Part shown: positions 51,491 through 60,002 of the stretch, one piece after another
How the letters are laid out: each line of letters starts with the position of its first letter
Position numbering within the stretch: the first letter of the stretch is position 1
NCBI RefSeq assembly: GCF_052119705.1
Contig: NZ_JBGQOP010000011.1
Coordinates: forward strand, 33,038 to 97,037
Reading direction: 5' to 3'
DNA: 64,000 nt
DNA from: Oceanimonas sp052119705
Lineage (GTDB): Bacteria > Pseudomonadota > Gammaproteobacteria > Enterobacterales > Aeromonadaceae
The notes under the pieces: model-generated
What the model was told of the DNA's origin: nothing
Databases searched by the model: none
Seen by the model: only the letters and a program-made list of their open reading frames with translations
Program-made: the position numbers and the translations under genes

Positions 51491-52119
51491 AGCATGATAG
51501 GGGCGTAAAAAGCGGATTATTAATGGCTGTTTGCGGGTTACTGTTGGCTTGTGGTGAGCCGGAGTCGATCAATGAATATATTGCCAATGCGGCTAAGCAG
51601 CAGGGTGCCTCAGCTGAGCCGTTATTGCCATTAGTCACTGTTTCAGTACCACCTACTCAAGCGCTGTCTTACCAAGCACAGGACGCACGCAATCCATTTT
51701 TTTGGCAGCGGGAAACCTTTTTATCGGATGAGCTGCTGGCGAGTCGCAGCCTTAATGGCTCAAACCCCAAGATAATGAGTGACGCTGATCTCCATTCAAC
51801 GCCGCCAGAGGAATGCGAAGTCAAGATGCTACCCGAGCTGGTATTGCGCGCTACTTTTAGCGATCACTCATTTAACGATCGCTCGGCGAGAGGCATGGCC
51901 TTGATCCAAGTGGCTGGCGGAGCCATTTATCCGGTTACGCTGGGGCAGCGGTTAATCGCGAGTCGTCAGGGTTTGACTGCTAGCGACCAGTCAGGGGGCA
52001 ATGACGACTTAGGTGAAGTCACGGCTATAAGTGCACAAACTGTCACCCTTAAACAAAACCCCTTAGGCCGTCAGCACTGTCCGGGCGCTCAACACACCAT
52101 ATTGCGTTTATATGAGTGA
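51487..52119 (+). CDS. pilP: Type IV pilus lipoprotein PilP
   Basis: Inner-membrane lipoprotein connecting PilN/PilO with the PilQ secretin, 210 aa. Lipobox GLLLACGEPES; NPFFWQRE linker; beta domain with GMALIQVAGGAIYPVTLGQRL. It carries a longer polar C-terminus than most PilP. It is the last intact pil gene here; pilQ should follow and does not. Confidence 0.85.
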   Translation: MKHDRGVKSGLLMAVCGLLLACGEPESINEYIANAAKQQGASAEPLLPLVTVSVPPTQALSYQAQDARNPFFWQRETFLSDELLASRSLNGSNPKIMSDADLHSTPPEECEVKMLPELVLRATFSDHSFNDRSARGMALIQVAGGAIYPVTLGQRLIASRQGLTASDQSGGNDDLGEVTAISAQTVTLKQNPLGRQHCPGAQHTILRLYE

Positions 52120-52247
52120 ACTGGCGGCATTAAATGAGTGGTGCACATGACCAAACATTCTTTTTTAACCTGAGGGCAGGATAGTTTTTGCATCATATCG
52201 GGCTTAACGCCACTCTCTTGGTGCGCAAGGCACGCTAATAATTTTGC

Positions 52248-52334
52248 ATGAAATCGCAGATTAATCCCCATCATAATAACAAGCGCGAGTTGATTATCTG
52301 GGCTGCGCGCCGTATTGTGCGCCCTAGTATTTGA
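52248..52334 (+). pseudogene. pilQ: Possible 3' remnant of pilQ
   Basis: A 28-codon frame (MKSQINPHHNN then KRELIIWAARRIVRPSI) lies where pilQ ends in relatives. KREL-I-I-W-x-x-R-R-I-V resembles the secretin C-terminal pattern (K-EL-L-I-F-x-T-P-R-I-V). The match is short and could be chance. The surrounding gap (52120-52581) otherwise shows no gene. Confidence 0.3.
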
Positions 52335-52581
52335 ATTTTAGTATTCGTATGCCTTGAACAACAGCGGCTAAATTGACCGCCAAGCGACCTAAAACAAGCT
52401 ATTGCACGCCAATCCTGAGGACTGTCTCAAGACCTCTTTGATCCCTAAAGACCGTTGTCGCTTGCCAGCGACCGGTACAGTTGCGATAATTCGGCGTCCA
52501 ATTTCAGAAAGTTAAGGTTAGGTCCATCGTCGACCCTGCGGTGTTCGTGGGGCGCATTCGTTTGTGAGAATTTCGTGTAAC

Positions 52582-53100
52582 ATGGCTGAGAAACGCAATA
52601 TCTTCCTTGTAGGGCCTATGGGTGCGGGCAAGAGCACCATCGGTAAATACCTAGCGCAGCAACTGCATATGGAGTTTTATGACTCCGACCATGAAATTGA
52701 GCGCCGTACCGGTGCCGATATCAGCTGGGTATTTGATGTCGAAGGCGAAGAAGGCTTTCGCGACCGTGAAGAAAAAGTCATCAACGACCTGAGTGAGTTG
52801 CAGGGCATAGTGTTGGCGACCGGCGGTGGTTCTATCAAAAGCAAAGAGAGCCGTAATCGGTTGTCGGCGCGTGGCATCGTTATCTACCTAGAAACGCCGG
52901 TAGAGAAACAACTGGCTCGCGTACAGAAAGACAAACGCCGCCCGCTGCTACAAACAGAAGAAGCACCGGAAGACGTGCTGACGCGATTAGCGGCTGAGCG
53001 TAACGAATTGTATTTAGAAATTGCCGATTATGTGGTGCGTACCGACGAGCAAGGCGCCAAGCTGGTTGCCAATCATATTGTCGAGCTGATCGGCTTGTAG
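52582..53100 (+). CDS. aroK: Shikimate kinase I
   Basis: Phosphorylates shikimate at O3, 172 aa from MAEKRNIFLVGPMG at 52582, the start matching E. coli AroK; an in-frame GTG 6 codons upstream lacks support. Walker A GPMGAGKST, shikimate-binding DSDHEIERRTGADISWVFD and GGGS, lid region KRRPLL. Followed 12 bp later by aroB. Confidence 0.97.
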   Translation: MAEKRNIFLVGPMGAGKSTIGKYLAQQLHMEFYDSDHEIERRTGADISWVFDVEGEEGFRDREEKVINDLSELQGIVLATGGGSIKSKESRNRLSARGIVIYLETPVEKQLARVQKDKRRPLLQTEEAPEDVLTRLAAERNELYLEIADYVVRTDEQGAKLVANHIVELIGL

Positions 53101-53112
53101 GCCTGGAGATCC

Positions 53113-54192
53113 ATGGAAAGGTTAACCGTAAGTTTGGGTGAGCGCAGCTACCCCATCCTCATTGCCGAGCATCTGCTCACCCAAGGTGAGCTGTTGCGCA
53201 ATGCTATTAGTGGCAGCAAAGTCATGGTGGTCACCAATGAAGTGGTGGCGCCCTTGTACCTAGACACCTTGCTGGCGGCGCTTGCGCCCCTGCACGTTGA
53301 GAGTTTGGTGCTGCCCGATGGTGAGCAGTTTAAGAGCCTAGACACCTTTAATCAGGTGATGAGTGCCTTACTGGCGGGTAATCATGGCCGCGACACTACC
53401 ATGATCGCCTTAGGTGGCGGTGTGATTGGTGATCTAACTGGCTTTGCTGCCGCTTGTTATCAGCGTGGCGTGCCTTTTATTCAGGTGCCTACCACCTTAT
53501 TGGCGCAAGTCGACTCCTCGGTGGGCGGCAAAACGGCGGTTAACCATCCCTTAGGTAAAAACATGATAGGTGCTTTCTATCAGCCGCAATTAGTGCTGAT
53601 CGACACCTTGTGCTTGCAAACCTTGCCCGCGCGGGAATTTGCCGCCGGTCTGGCCGAAGTCATTAAATACGGCATTATTTGGGATGCAGACTTCTTTAGC
53701 TGGCTTGAGCAAAATGTGGTGCGCTTACAACAGTTAGAGCCCTGCGCCTTGAGTTATGCCATTCGCCGCTGCTGCGAGATTAAAGCCGACATGGTGGGCC
53801 GTGACGAGCGTGAGCACGGTGTGCGCGCTCTTTTGAATCTTGGACACACTTTTGGCCATGCCATCGAAGCCGAAATGGGGTATGGCAACTGGTTACATGG
53901 CGAAGCTGTGGCGGTGGGCATGGTGCAAGCCTGCTACATGGCGCGCTTACGCGGCGAGATGACAGATGAGCAAGTTGAGCGCGTTAAGCAACTGTTGCTG
54001 GCAGCCAAACTGCCAATCACAGGCCCTGAAACCATGGGTCTAAGTCAATATCTGCCGCACATGATGCGTGATAAGAAGGTATTGGCCGGTCAATTACGCT
54101 TGGTATTACCGCTCGGTATTGGCAGTGCTCAGGTGGTCAGTGACGTCACCGAACAACAGTTAGGCTTGGTGGTGTCGGAATCCTCGGTGTGA
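53113..54192 (+). CDS. aroB: 3-dehydroquinate synthase
   Basis: NAD- and metal-dependent enzyme of the shikimate pathway, 359 aa. LPDGEQFKSLDTF, GGGVIGDLTGFAA, PTTLLAQVDSSVGGKTAVNH and metal-binding LGHTFGHAIE and WLHGEAVAVGM are all present. GGAGATCC precedes the ATG. Overlaps damX by 4 bp. Confidence 0.97.
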   Translation: MERLTVSLGERSYPILIAEHLLTQGELLRNAISGSKVMVVTNEVVAPLYLDTLLAALAPLHVESLVLPDGEQFKSLDTFNQVMSALLAGNHGRDTTMIALGGGVIGDLTGFAAACYQRGVPFIQVPTTLLAQVDSSVGGKTAVNHPLGKNMIGAFYQPQLVLIDTLCLQTLPAREFAAGLAEVIKYGIIWDADFFSWLEQNVVRLQQLEPCALSYAIRRCCEIKADMVGRDEREHGVRALLNLGHTFGHAIEAEMGYGNWLHGEAVAVGMVQACYMARLRGEMTDEQVERVKQLLLAAKLPITGPETMGLSQYLPHMMRDKKVLAGQLRLVLPLGIGSAQVVSDVTEQQLGLVVSESSV

Positions 54193-55676
54193 CCGATACC
54201 GTAAGTTTACCTTTTTCTTCTCAGCAGCAGCTGCTTGCGCGGCTGCGCCATCTTTCCCGCCTTGAAACCGACTTTATCTTACTTACTGGCCCTGAAGGGG
54301 CGGGTAAGACTCACTTAGCTAACTTATTTCTCGAGCAAACTAGCCTCAGCTATCCGGTACTATTGGATGCGAAAGCCCTCGACAGCCACGACCGTTTTCG
54401 TGAAGCGCTACTCAGACAGTGGTTTTCAGGGGCGATTTTTGATCCACAAGACTCGCTCGTCGATTCCATGACGCGGCTCTTGGGGCAGAGCCTACACAAG
54501 CGCTTGTTGATAGTAGACAACGGCGCTTGGTTGACGGATATTCAACTGCAAGAACTGGTGCAAGTCTATGCCACCTTGCCGGCGTCGCTGCGGCCTTTTA
54601 TGCTGTTGCTGGGCACGGCCGAGTGGGCAATGCAGGTTCGCCAGTCACTTGATGAGGCCATGCAAGCTCAAGTATTGGAAGTGGAAGTGCCACCGTTAAC
54701 TTTGGCTGACCAACAGCAGTTATGGCAAGCCTTAACATTTCAGCCACCCCCAGAGACCGCTTTGGATATTGATTATCCGGGTCAGGTTATCGACATGATG
54801 GAGCCCCAGATGAACATAGAAAATTATCGTCACCTGCTAGAGCAGAAGTCTGTTAAAGCACTGCTTACTGTCTTGATAGTGGTACTGTTATTAATAGTGA
54901 TCGTCAGTTTAACTAGCGGCCCTGATAAGCCTGAGCTGGCGCAGTCTTCACCTGACGAGCTGGTGCTGCCTACACCTGTACCTAATGGCATATCGCCGAC
55001 CAGTATCGGCGAGCCGCTGTCACCCAATTCGGCACTGAGTGGTGCCCCGCAATTGGATGCGAATGGTAATCCTGTGCTCGGCAATGACATTAATGACAAC
55101 GACATTAATGATAACGATATAGTACAACCATGGGCCAATGCTCAGTTGCCAGAGACTCCCAGCATAGCCGCCACCGACACCCAAACGCCGATTGATGGTG
55201 ATAAAGAGCGGGTCGTTATCGAGGATGAAGTGGTTAACCAGTTGATGCAACGCCAGCCTAACGCAGAGCATGCCCAAGCCGCACCCGCTAAGCCTACGCC
55301 ACCTGCACCGCCTAAGCCGGTTGCCTCTCAACCTCAGCCAGCTAAACCTGTGGCCGTTAGCCAAAATGCAGGCGCACGCGCTAATTTAGGCAGTGTGGCG
55401 GATTTGAAACAAAAATCGGCTCAGCGATACACCTTGCAGTTGTTAGCCGGGCGCAATAAATCGGTATTAGAAGCGCTAGTGAGCCAACATAAACTCAATC
55501 CGGCATGGATTTATCCGCGCACCATAGATGGCCAGCCCTGGTTTGTGTTAGTCCAAGGCGACTATGTGTCGGCTAAGCAAGCACGTGACGCGGTGAAGGG
55601 GTTACCATCTGAATTACAAGCAGCTAAACCTTGGCCTAAACCCTTTTCTCAAGCACAAAAAGAAATCACGCCCTAG
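54189..55676 (+). CDS. damX: Cell-division SPOR protein DamX
   Basis: 495 aa, GTG start overlapping the aroB stop. Unlike the short cytoplasmic part of E. coli DamX, about 200 residues form an ATPase-like domain with Walker A TGPEGAGKTHL (35-42) and a Walker-B-like RLLIVDNG. One membrane helix lies at about 222-245 (LLTVLIVVLLLIVIVSL). A long Pro/Ala/Gln periplasmic linker contains a DINDNDINDND repeat. A SPOR domain (about 410-490, YTLQLLAGRNKSVLEALV) targets denuded murein at the septum. Confidence 0.88.
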   Translation: MTDTVSLPFSSQQQLLARLRHLSRLETDFILLTGPEGAGKTHLANLFLEQTSLSYPVLLDAKALDSHDRFREALLRQWFSGAIFDPQDSLVDSMTRLLGQSLHKRLLIVDNGAWLTDIQLQELVQVYATLPASLRPFMLLLGTAEWAMQVRQSLDEAMQAQVLEVEVPPLTLADQQQLWQALTFQPPPETALDIDYPGQVIDMMEPQMNIENYRHLLEQKSVKALLTVLIVVLLLIVIVSLTSGPDKPELAQSSPDELVLPTPVPNGISPTSIGEPLSPNSALSGAPQLDANGNPVLGNDINDNDINDNDIVQPWANAQLPETPSIAATDTQTPIDGDKERVVIEDEVVNQLMQRQPNAEHAQAAPAKPTPPAPPKPVASQPQPAKPVAVSQNAGARANLGSVADLKQKSAQRYTLQLLAGRNKSVLEALVSQHKLNPAWIYPRTIDGQPWFVLVQGDYVSAKQARDAVKGLPSELQAAKPWPKPFSQAQKEITP

Positions 55677-55724
55677 TCATCACAGTGGCTAATGGTTACA
55701 ATGCGCGCCCTTTATTGGTTCGGC

Positions 55725-55780
55725 TTTAATGACAATTTTCAGCTTCAATGACAACTGCGGCGTCAATGACAACAATGACT
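55725..55780 (+). repeat. Short tandem of AATGACAA around the dam start
   Basis: CAATGACAA-type units recur at 55729, 55748, 55766 and 55775 (ATG positions), spaced 19, 18 and 9 bp. The last three ATGs are in the dam frame. Confidence 0.6.
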
Positions 55781-56695
55781 AAAACTCGGGCGTTCTTAAA
55801 ATGGGCCGGTGGCAAATACGGCCTAGTAGAAAGCATCAATGCGCGTTTGCCCGAAGGTCGTGTCTTGGTCGAACCTTTTATGGGTGCGGGATCGGTATTC
55901 TTAAACTCAAATTTTGAGTCCTACTTACTGGCGGATATCAACGCGGATTTAATTCATCTCTACGAGTTGCTGAAAAGTCAGCCCGAGGTGTTTATCCGTG
56001 AAGCGTCGGCCTTGTTTGTGCCTACCAATAACGATAAAGCTGCCTATTACGACTATCGGATTGCCTTTAATCAAGAGCAAGACCGCTTTCGCCGCGCCTT
56101 ACTGTTTCTCTACTTAAATCGTCATGGTTACAACGGCTTATGTCGCTATAACAAGAGTGGCGGTTTTAACGTGCCCTTTGGTGCCTATAAAAAGCCGTAT
56201 TTTCCTGAGCGCGAGCTGTGGTTTTTTGCCGAAAAAGCGCAAAAAGCAACCTTCGTCTGCCAAAGTTACGCCGAAGTATTTGCGCAGGCTCAAGCGGATC
56301 AAGTGTTTTATTGTGACCCGCCATATGCGCCCTTATCGACCAGCGGTTTTACCACCTATGCGGCCAACGGCTTCACGCTAGACGATCAAGCCATACTTGC
56401 CCGCTTAGCCCGCGAAACCGCCGCTAAAGGCGTGCCGGTATTAGTGAGCAATCACGATATCGAACTCACCCGTGAATTATATCGTGGCGCGGACCTACAG
56501 GTGATTTCAGTCAAGCGCACCATCAGCCGCAACGCCCTCAACCGCAAACGTGTTGACGAATTGTTAGCATTGTTTACTGAGCATGATGTGGCAGACAGCG
56601 CCGAGCAAGCAGCGCCGAGCGCCAAGCTAAACCAAGACCCAACAGAGCAAAACCTATATCTGCCACGGAACCCACAGAAGAACACGGAAAAATAG
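55775..56695 (+). CDS. dam: DNA adenine methylase Dam with repeat-derived C-terminal tail
   Basis: Methylates adenine in GATC, directing mismatch repair and replication timing. The start at 55775 (MTKTRAFLKWAGGKY) aligns with E. coli Dam; in-frame ATGs at 55748 and 55766 are alternatives. FKWAGGKY-type motif I, the DPPY catalytic motif in FYCDPPYAPL and the target-recognition YNGLCRYNKSGGFNVPFG (quoted) are present. About 30 C-terminal residues (SAEQAAPSAKLNQ ... RNPQKNTEK) are translated from two dispersed repeats, one of them MITE-like, which supplies the stop. Family members usually end near 280 aa. Confidence 0.95.
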   Translation: MTKTRAFLKWAGGKYGLVESINARLPEGRVLVEPFMGAGSVFLNSNFESYLLADINADLIHLYELLKSQPEVFIREASALFVPTNNDKAAYYDYRIAFNQEQDRFRRALLFLYLNRHGYNGLCRYNKSGGFNVPFGAYKKPYFPERELWFFAEKAQKATFVCQSYAEVFAQAQADQVFYCDPPYAPLSTSGFTTYAANGFTLDDQAILARLARETAAKGVPVLVSNHDIELTRELYRGADLQVISVKRTISRNALNRKRVDELLALFTEHDVADSAEQAAPSAKLNQDPTEQNLYLPRNPQKNTEK

Positions 56696-56712
56696 TGATC
56701 AGATCTGAAAAA
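56597..56712. mobile_element. Repeats inserted in the dam 3' end (GCGCC type plus MITE left half)
   Basis: AGCGCCGAGCAAGCAGCGCC then GAGCGCCAAGCTAAACC (56597-56632), followed by TGCCACGGAACCCACAGAAG through AGTGATCAGATCTGAAA (56659-56710), which matches the left half of the MITE copies. Confidence 0.6.
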
Positions 56713-57040
56713 GTCCTTAATGGGTACCTGATTACTTATGAACCTCAGCCATTATGCGCCCTGTTTCAGTTTGTTCTTTTGTAGCTGCCGGTCTAGCTCC
56801 AAGGTCAAATTGTCTGGCTTTTGTAGCAGCCCGCCTCTTTCGTAAAGAGGACTTCGGCTGGCCAGCTTTGCTGCATCAGAATCTACGTTGCAGATTTTCG
56901 CGGCTAAAGCACGCTACTACATCCGTGCACCATATGAACTTAATTAACCATTCAACATTGCCCTTATAGCGGCAGCGCTTGGTGCTCTGCGCGGATTTGA
57001 GTTAGAATTGAACGGTTTTTTGTGCCTATGGAACCCCCCT
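56713..57040. repeat. Gap with REP-like and palindromic repeats
   Basis: GTAG-led repeats near 56779 and 56822, a CCTCTTTCGTAAAGAGG palindrome (56832-56848), and the REP-like element at 56877-56932 (stem AATCT/AGATT, CGCGGCTAAAGCACGC, CTACATCCGTGCA). A GCGCTTGGTGCTCTGCGC unit lies at 56977. No gene. Confidence 0.55.
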
Positions 57041-57718
57041 ATGACCGACTACCTGATTGCCCCCTCTATTTTGTCTGCTGACTTTGCCCGTTTAGGAGAG
57101 GAAGTGGACCGCGTGCTCCAGGCGGGAGCCGATGTGGTGCACTTTGATGTAATGGATAACCATTACGTGCCCAACCTCACCATAGGCCCTATGGTTTGCC
57201 AAGCGCTGCGCAATTACGGCATTACCGCCCCCATAGATGTGCATTTGATGGTGAAACCGGTCGATAGTTTAGTGCCGCAGTTTGCCAAGGCGGGCGCCTC
57301 TATTATCACGTTTCACCCCGAAGCTTCTGAGCATATCGACCGCACCTTAAGTTTGATTAAAGAGCAGGGCTGTCAGGCAGGCTTGGTGTTTAATCCCGCC
57401 ACGCCGTTAAGCTATTTAGAATACGTGATGGATAAAGTAGATGTGATCTTACTGATGTCGGTGAACCCTGGCTTTGGCGGCCAGTCCTTTATTGACGGTA
57501 CCTTAGATAAACTGCGCCAAGTGCGTCGCATGATTGATGATAGTGGCCGGCAAATTCGCCTAGAGATCGACGGCGGCGTTAAAGTTGAAAACATTCGTGC
57601 CATTGCAGAAGCCGGTGCCGATATGTTTGTGGCTGGCTCGGCTATTTTCAGCCAACCCGACTATAAGGCGGTGATCGATCAAATGCGCCGTGAGTTGGCC
57701 CACGTTAATGCCAAGTAA
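57041..57718 (+). CDS. rpe: Ribulose-phosphate 3-epimerase
   Basis: Interconverts ribulose-5-P and xylulose-5-P, 225 aa from MTDYLIAPSILSADFARLGE at 57041, matching E. coli in length and start. Metal ligands in VVHFDVMDNHYVPN, GFGGQSFI phosphate loop, IDGGVKVENI. No Shine-Dalgarno is seen; a C-run precedes the ATG. Overlaps gph. Confidence 0.97.
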   Translation: MTDYLIAPSILSADFARLGEEVDRVLQAGADVVHFDVMDNHYVPNLTIGPMVCQALRNYGITAPIDVHLMVKPVDSLVPQFAKAGASIITFHPEASEHIDRTLSLIKEQGCQAGLVFNPATPLSYLEYVMDKVDVILLMSVNPGFGGQSFIDGTLDKLRQVRRMIDDSGRQIRLEIDGGVKVENIRAIAEAGADMFVAGSAIFSQPDYKAVIDQMRRELAHVNAK

Positions 57719-58400
57719 TGAGATAAATAAGCTGAGTAATATCCAGCTGGTGCAGTTTGATTTAGACGGCACCTTACTCGACAGCTTGCCGCAGCTGTGG
57801 CAGGCGGTAAATATCATGCTCAACCAGCTAGGGTTTGCCCAAGTCACAGCAGAGGTGGTACAGCTCTGGATCGGCAATGGTGCCGACAAGCTAGTGGAGC
57901 GTGCGCTGACCGACGCGCTTGGCCAAACGCCGAGTGAGCGTGAGCAACAAGCTGCTCGCTCGGGCTTTGATGCAGCTTATGACAGTGTCGCTGAGCACAA
58001 AATAGTGTTGTATCCGGGGGTGCTCGATACCTTAAGTCAGCTTAACGCTCTGGGTAAAACGCTGGCTTTAGTGACCAATAAGCCGTATCGCTTCGTGCCG
58101 GCTATTTTGGCTAGCGCAGGTATTGATGGATATTTTTCCCATGTATTAGGCGGCGACAGCTTGGCACAAAAGAAGCCTGATCCCGCGCCTTTATTACATG
58201 TGTGTCAAACGCTTAATATTGCGCCTGAGCACAGCATTATGGTGGGTGATTCTGAAAACGACGTGCTGGCCGCCAAGGCCGCAGGCATGCGCGTGGTTGG
58301 ATTAACCTACGGCTATAACTATGGGCGCAATATCGCCGACAGCAAACCCGACTGGGTGTTAGATAACATTCAAGGGCTGCTCGATTTACTGAAGTCATAG
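57708..58400 (+). CDS. gph: Phosphoglycolate phosphatase
   Basis: HAD-family phosphatase removing 2-phosphoglycolate, 230 aa from ATG 57708 (MPSNEINKLS), which overlaps rpe by 11 bp; a GTG at 57690 is also in frame. Motif I FDLDGTLLDS, motif II LALVTNKP, motif III lysine in QKKPDPAPLLH, motif IV MVGDSENDVLAAKAAG. In the conserved dam-rpe-gph-trpS series. Confidence 0.95.
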   Translation: MPSNEINKLSNIQLVQFDLDGTLLDSLPQLWQAVNIMLNQLGFAQVTAEVVQLWIGNGADKLVERALTDALGQTPSEREQQAARSGFDAAYDSVAEHKIVLYPGVLDTLSQLNALGKTLALVTNKPYRFVPAILASAGIDGYFSHVLGGDSLAQKKPDPAPLLHVCQTLNIAPEHSIMVGDSENDVLAAKAAGMRVVGLTYGYNYGRNIADSKPDWVLDNIQGLLDLLKS

Positions 58401-58424
58401 CACCGAGCGTTAAGCACAATATTC

Positions 58425-58480
58425 GCCTGCAGCATAAATGCAGGCGCAGCTGAAGCATCGCCTACATACGTGCAATATGG
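58425..58480 (+). repeat. REP-like two-hairpin element
   Basis: Stem CCTGCAGCATAAATGCAGG, then GGCGCAGCTGAAGCATCGCC and TACATACGTGCAATATG. Same architecture as other copies, with loop GCTGAAGC. Confidence 0.6.
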
Positions 58481-58567
58481 CGTAATTTGTAATCGCTATT
58501 TTAGTTGCTAAATCTTTTTCTTATATCAAAAACAAACATTAAAAATGTGCACACAAGGAACAGCATA

Positions 58568-59599
58568 ATGGTTGATCAGCAAGCTAAGGCTTCGGCCAAA
58601 CCCATCGTCTTTAGCGGTGCCCAACCATCGGGCCAGCTCACTATAGGTAACTACATGGGTGCGCTTCGCCAATGGGTGACCATGCAGCAAGACTATGACT
58701 GCTTGTATTGCATCGTTGACCTGCATGCCATTACCGTGCGCCAAGATCCGAAAGCGCTACGCGCAGCTTGCCTAGATGCGGCGGCGTTATACTTGGCTAT
58801 TGGCTTGGATCCTGAGCAGAGCACTATTTTTATTCAGTCCCATGTGCCTGAGCACGCGCAGCTGGCGTGGGTGCTCAATTGTTATACCCAGTTTGGCGAA
58901 TTGTCGCGCATGACGCAGTTTAAAGATAAATCCAGCCGTTATGCGGAAAACATCAATGCCGGCTTATTTACCTATCCCGCATTGATGGCCGCCGATATTT
59001 TGCTTTATCAAACCAGCCAAGTGCCTGTGGGTAATGATCAAAAACAGCATCTGGAATTATCTCGAGATGTGGCCTATCGTTTTAACCAGCTTTATGGCGA
59101 GATATTTACCGTGCCTGAGCCGTTTATTCCGGTAGATGGCGCGCGCATCATGAGCTTGCAAGAGCCGACCAAGAAGATGTCTAAGTCAGACGAAAACGTG
59201 AATAACTTTATTGGCCTGCTAGAAGACCCTAAGGTGATCGCCAAGAAGCTAAAGCGGGCAGTAACTGACTCAGAAGAGCCTGCAGTGGTGCGCTTTGATG
59301 TAGAAAATAAGCCTGGCGTGTCAAATCTGCTAACCTTAATGTCTGGTGCCAGTGGCCGCAGCATCAAAGAATTAGAGCAGCACTTTGAAGGCAAGATGTA
59401 TGGCCATTTAAAAACCGAAACCGCCGATGCGGTGCTGACTATGTTGGCCCCCATTCAAGCACGCTTTCATGAGTTACGTGCCGATGAAGCAGGCTTATGT
59501 AAGATATTGTCGCTTGGCGCTGATAAGGCCCGAGCCAAAGCTGCGCACACCTTAGAAACTGTATATGATGTGCTTGGTTTCGTACCTCGAAGCCGCTAA
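58568..59599 (+). CDS. trpS: Tryptophanyl-tRNA synthetase
   Basis: Class Ic synthetase, 343 aa from MVDQQAKASAKPIV at 58568, chosen for AAGGAAC upstream; an earlier ATG adds 21 unconserved residues. HIGH-like TIGNYMGAL (in GAQPSGQLTIGNYMGALRQW, quoted at limit), QVPVGNDQKQHLEL and KMSKS in KKMSKSDENVNN. Followed by its terminator. Confidence 0.97.
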   Translation: MVDQQAKASAKPIVFSGAQPSGQLTIGNYMGALRQWVTMQQDYDCLYCIVDLHAITVRQDPKALRAACLDAAALYLAIGLDPEQSTIFIQSHVPEHAQLAWVLNCYTQFGELSRMTQFKDKSSRYAENINAGLFTYPALMAADILLYQTSQVPVGNDQKQHLELSRDVAYRFNQLYGEIFTVPEPFIPVDGARIMSLQEPTKKMSKSDENVNNFIGLLEDPKVIAKKLKRAVTDSEEPAVVRFDVENKPGVSNLLTLMSGASGRSIKELEQHFEGKMYGHLKTETADAVLTMLAPIQARFHELRADEAGLCKILSLGADKARAKAAHTLETVYDVLGFVPRSR

Positions 59600-59604
59600 T
59601 GATT

Positions 59605-59627
59605 AAGGGGCCTTATGGCTCCTTTTT
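59605..59627 (+). terminator. trpS terminator
   Basis: AAGGGGCC/TGGCTCCTTTTT hairpin directly after trpS. Confidence 0.7.
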
Positions 59628-59656
59628 GGACACTTTACTTGGACTTATACCCTTTG

Positions 59657-59869
59657 ATGACTGGAACACAGCCCCTTGAGAGCGACTTAATCGATAAATT
59701 ATATTGGTTACGCAAATTTCGCATGGCTAAAAATGAGAAAACCTTAGAGCTGATGGTTTCTAAAGTGATTGATGATTATCACACTCGCACCGCCGTGGTC
59801 GCCGCAATTTATTTGGCTGAATGCCAGCGCGAACGCGAACTGGCCCAAGGTCGTCTGCTCGCAAGTTAA
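59657..59869 (+). CDS. Small conserved protein of unknown function
   Basis: 70 aa, predicted helical and charged: DLIDKLYWLRKFRMAKNEKT and AAIYLAECQRERELAQGRL. An earlier in-frame ATG at 59615 lies in the trpS terminator and adds unlikely residues, so 59657 is preferred, though its ribosome binding site is weak. The pattern LRK..TLE...AIYLAE faintly recalls the Hha/YmoA nucleoid-modulator family, but the similarity is too slight to name it. Confidence 0.6.
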   Translation: MTGTQPLESDLIDKLYWLRKFRMAKNEKTLELMVSKVIDDYHTRTAVVAAIYLAECQRERELAQGRLLAS

Positions 59870-60002
59870 CTTGGCAGTTGAGCTAATGCGAATGCTTAAT
59901 TTTTAATTAAACATTAAATCATTAAAAATTCAGCATTTGAGTTTTAGCTAATACCTGTCAAAACTTTACATTATTGTCACTCCTTCACTCAAGGTTTCTA
60001 AT

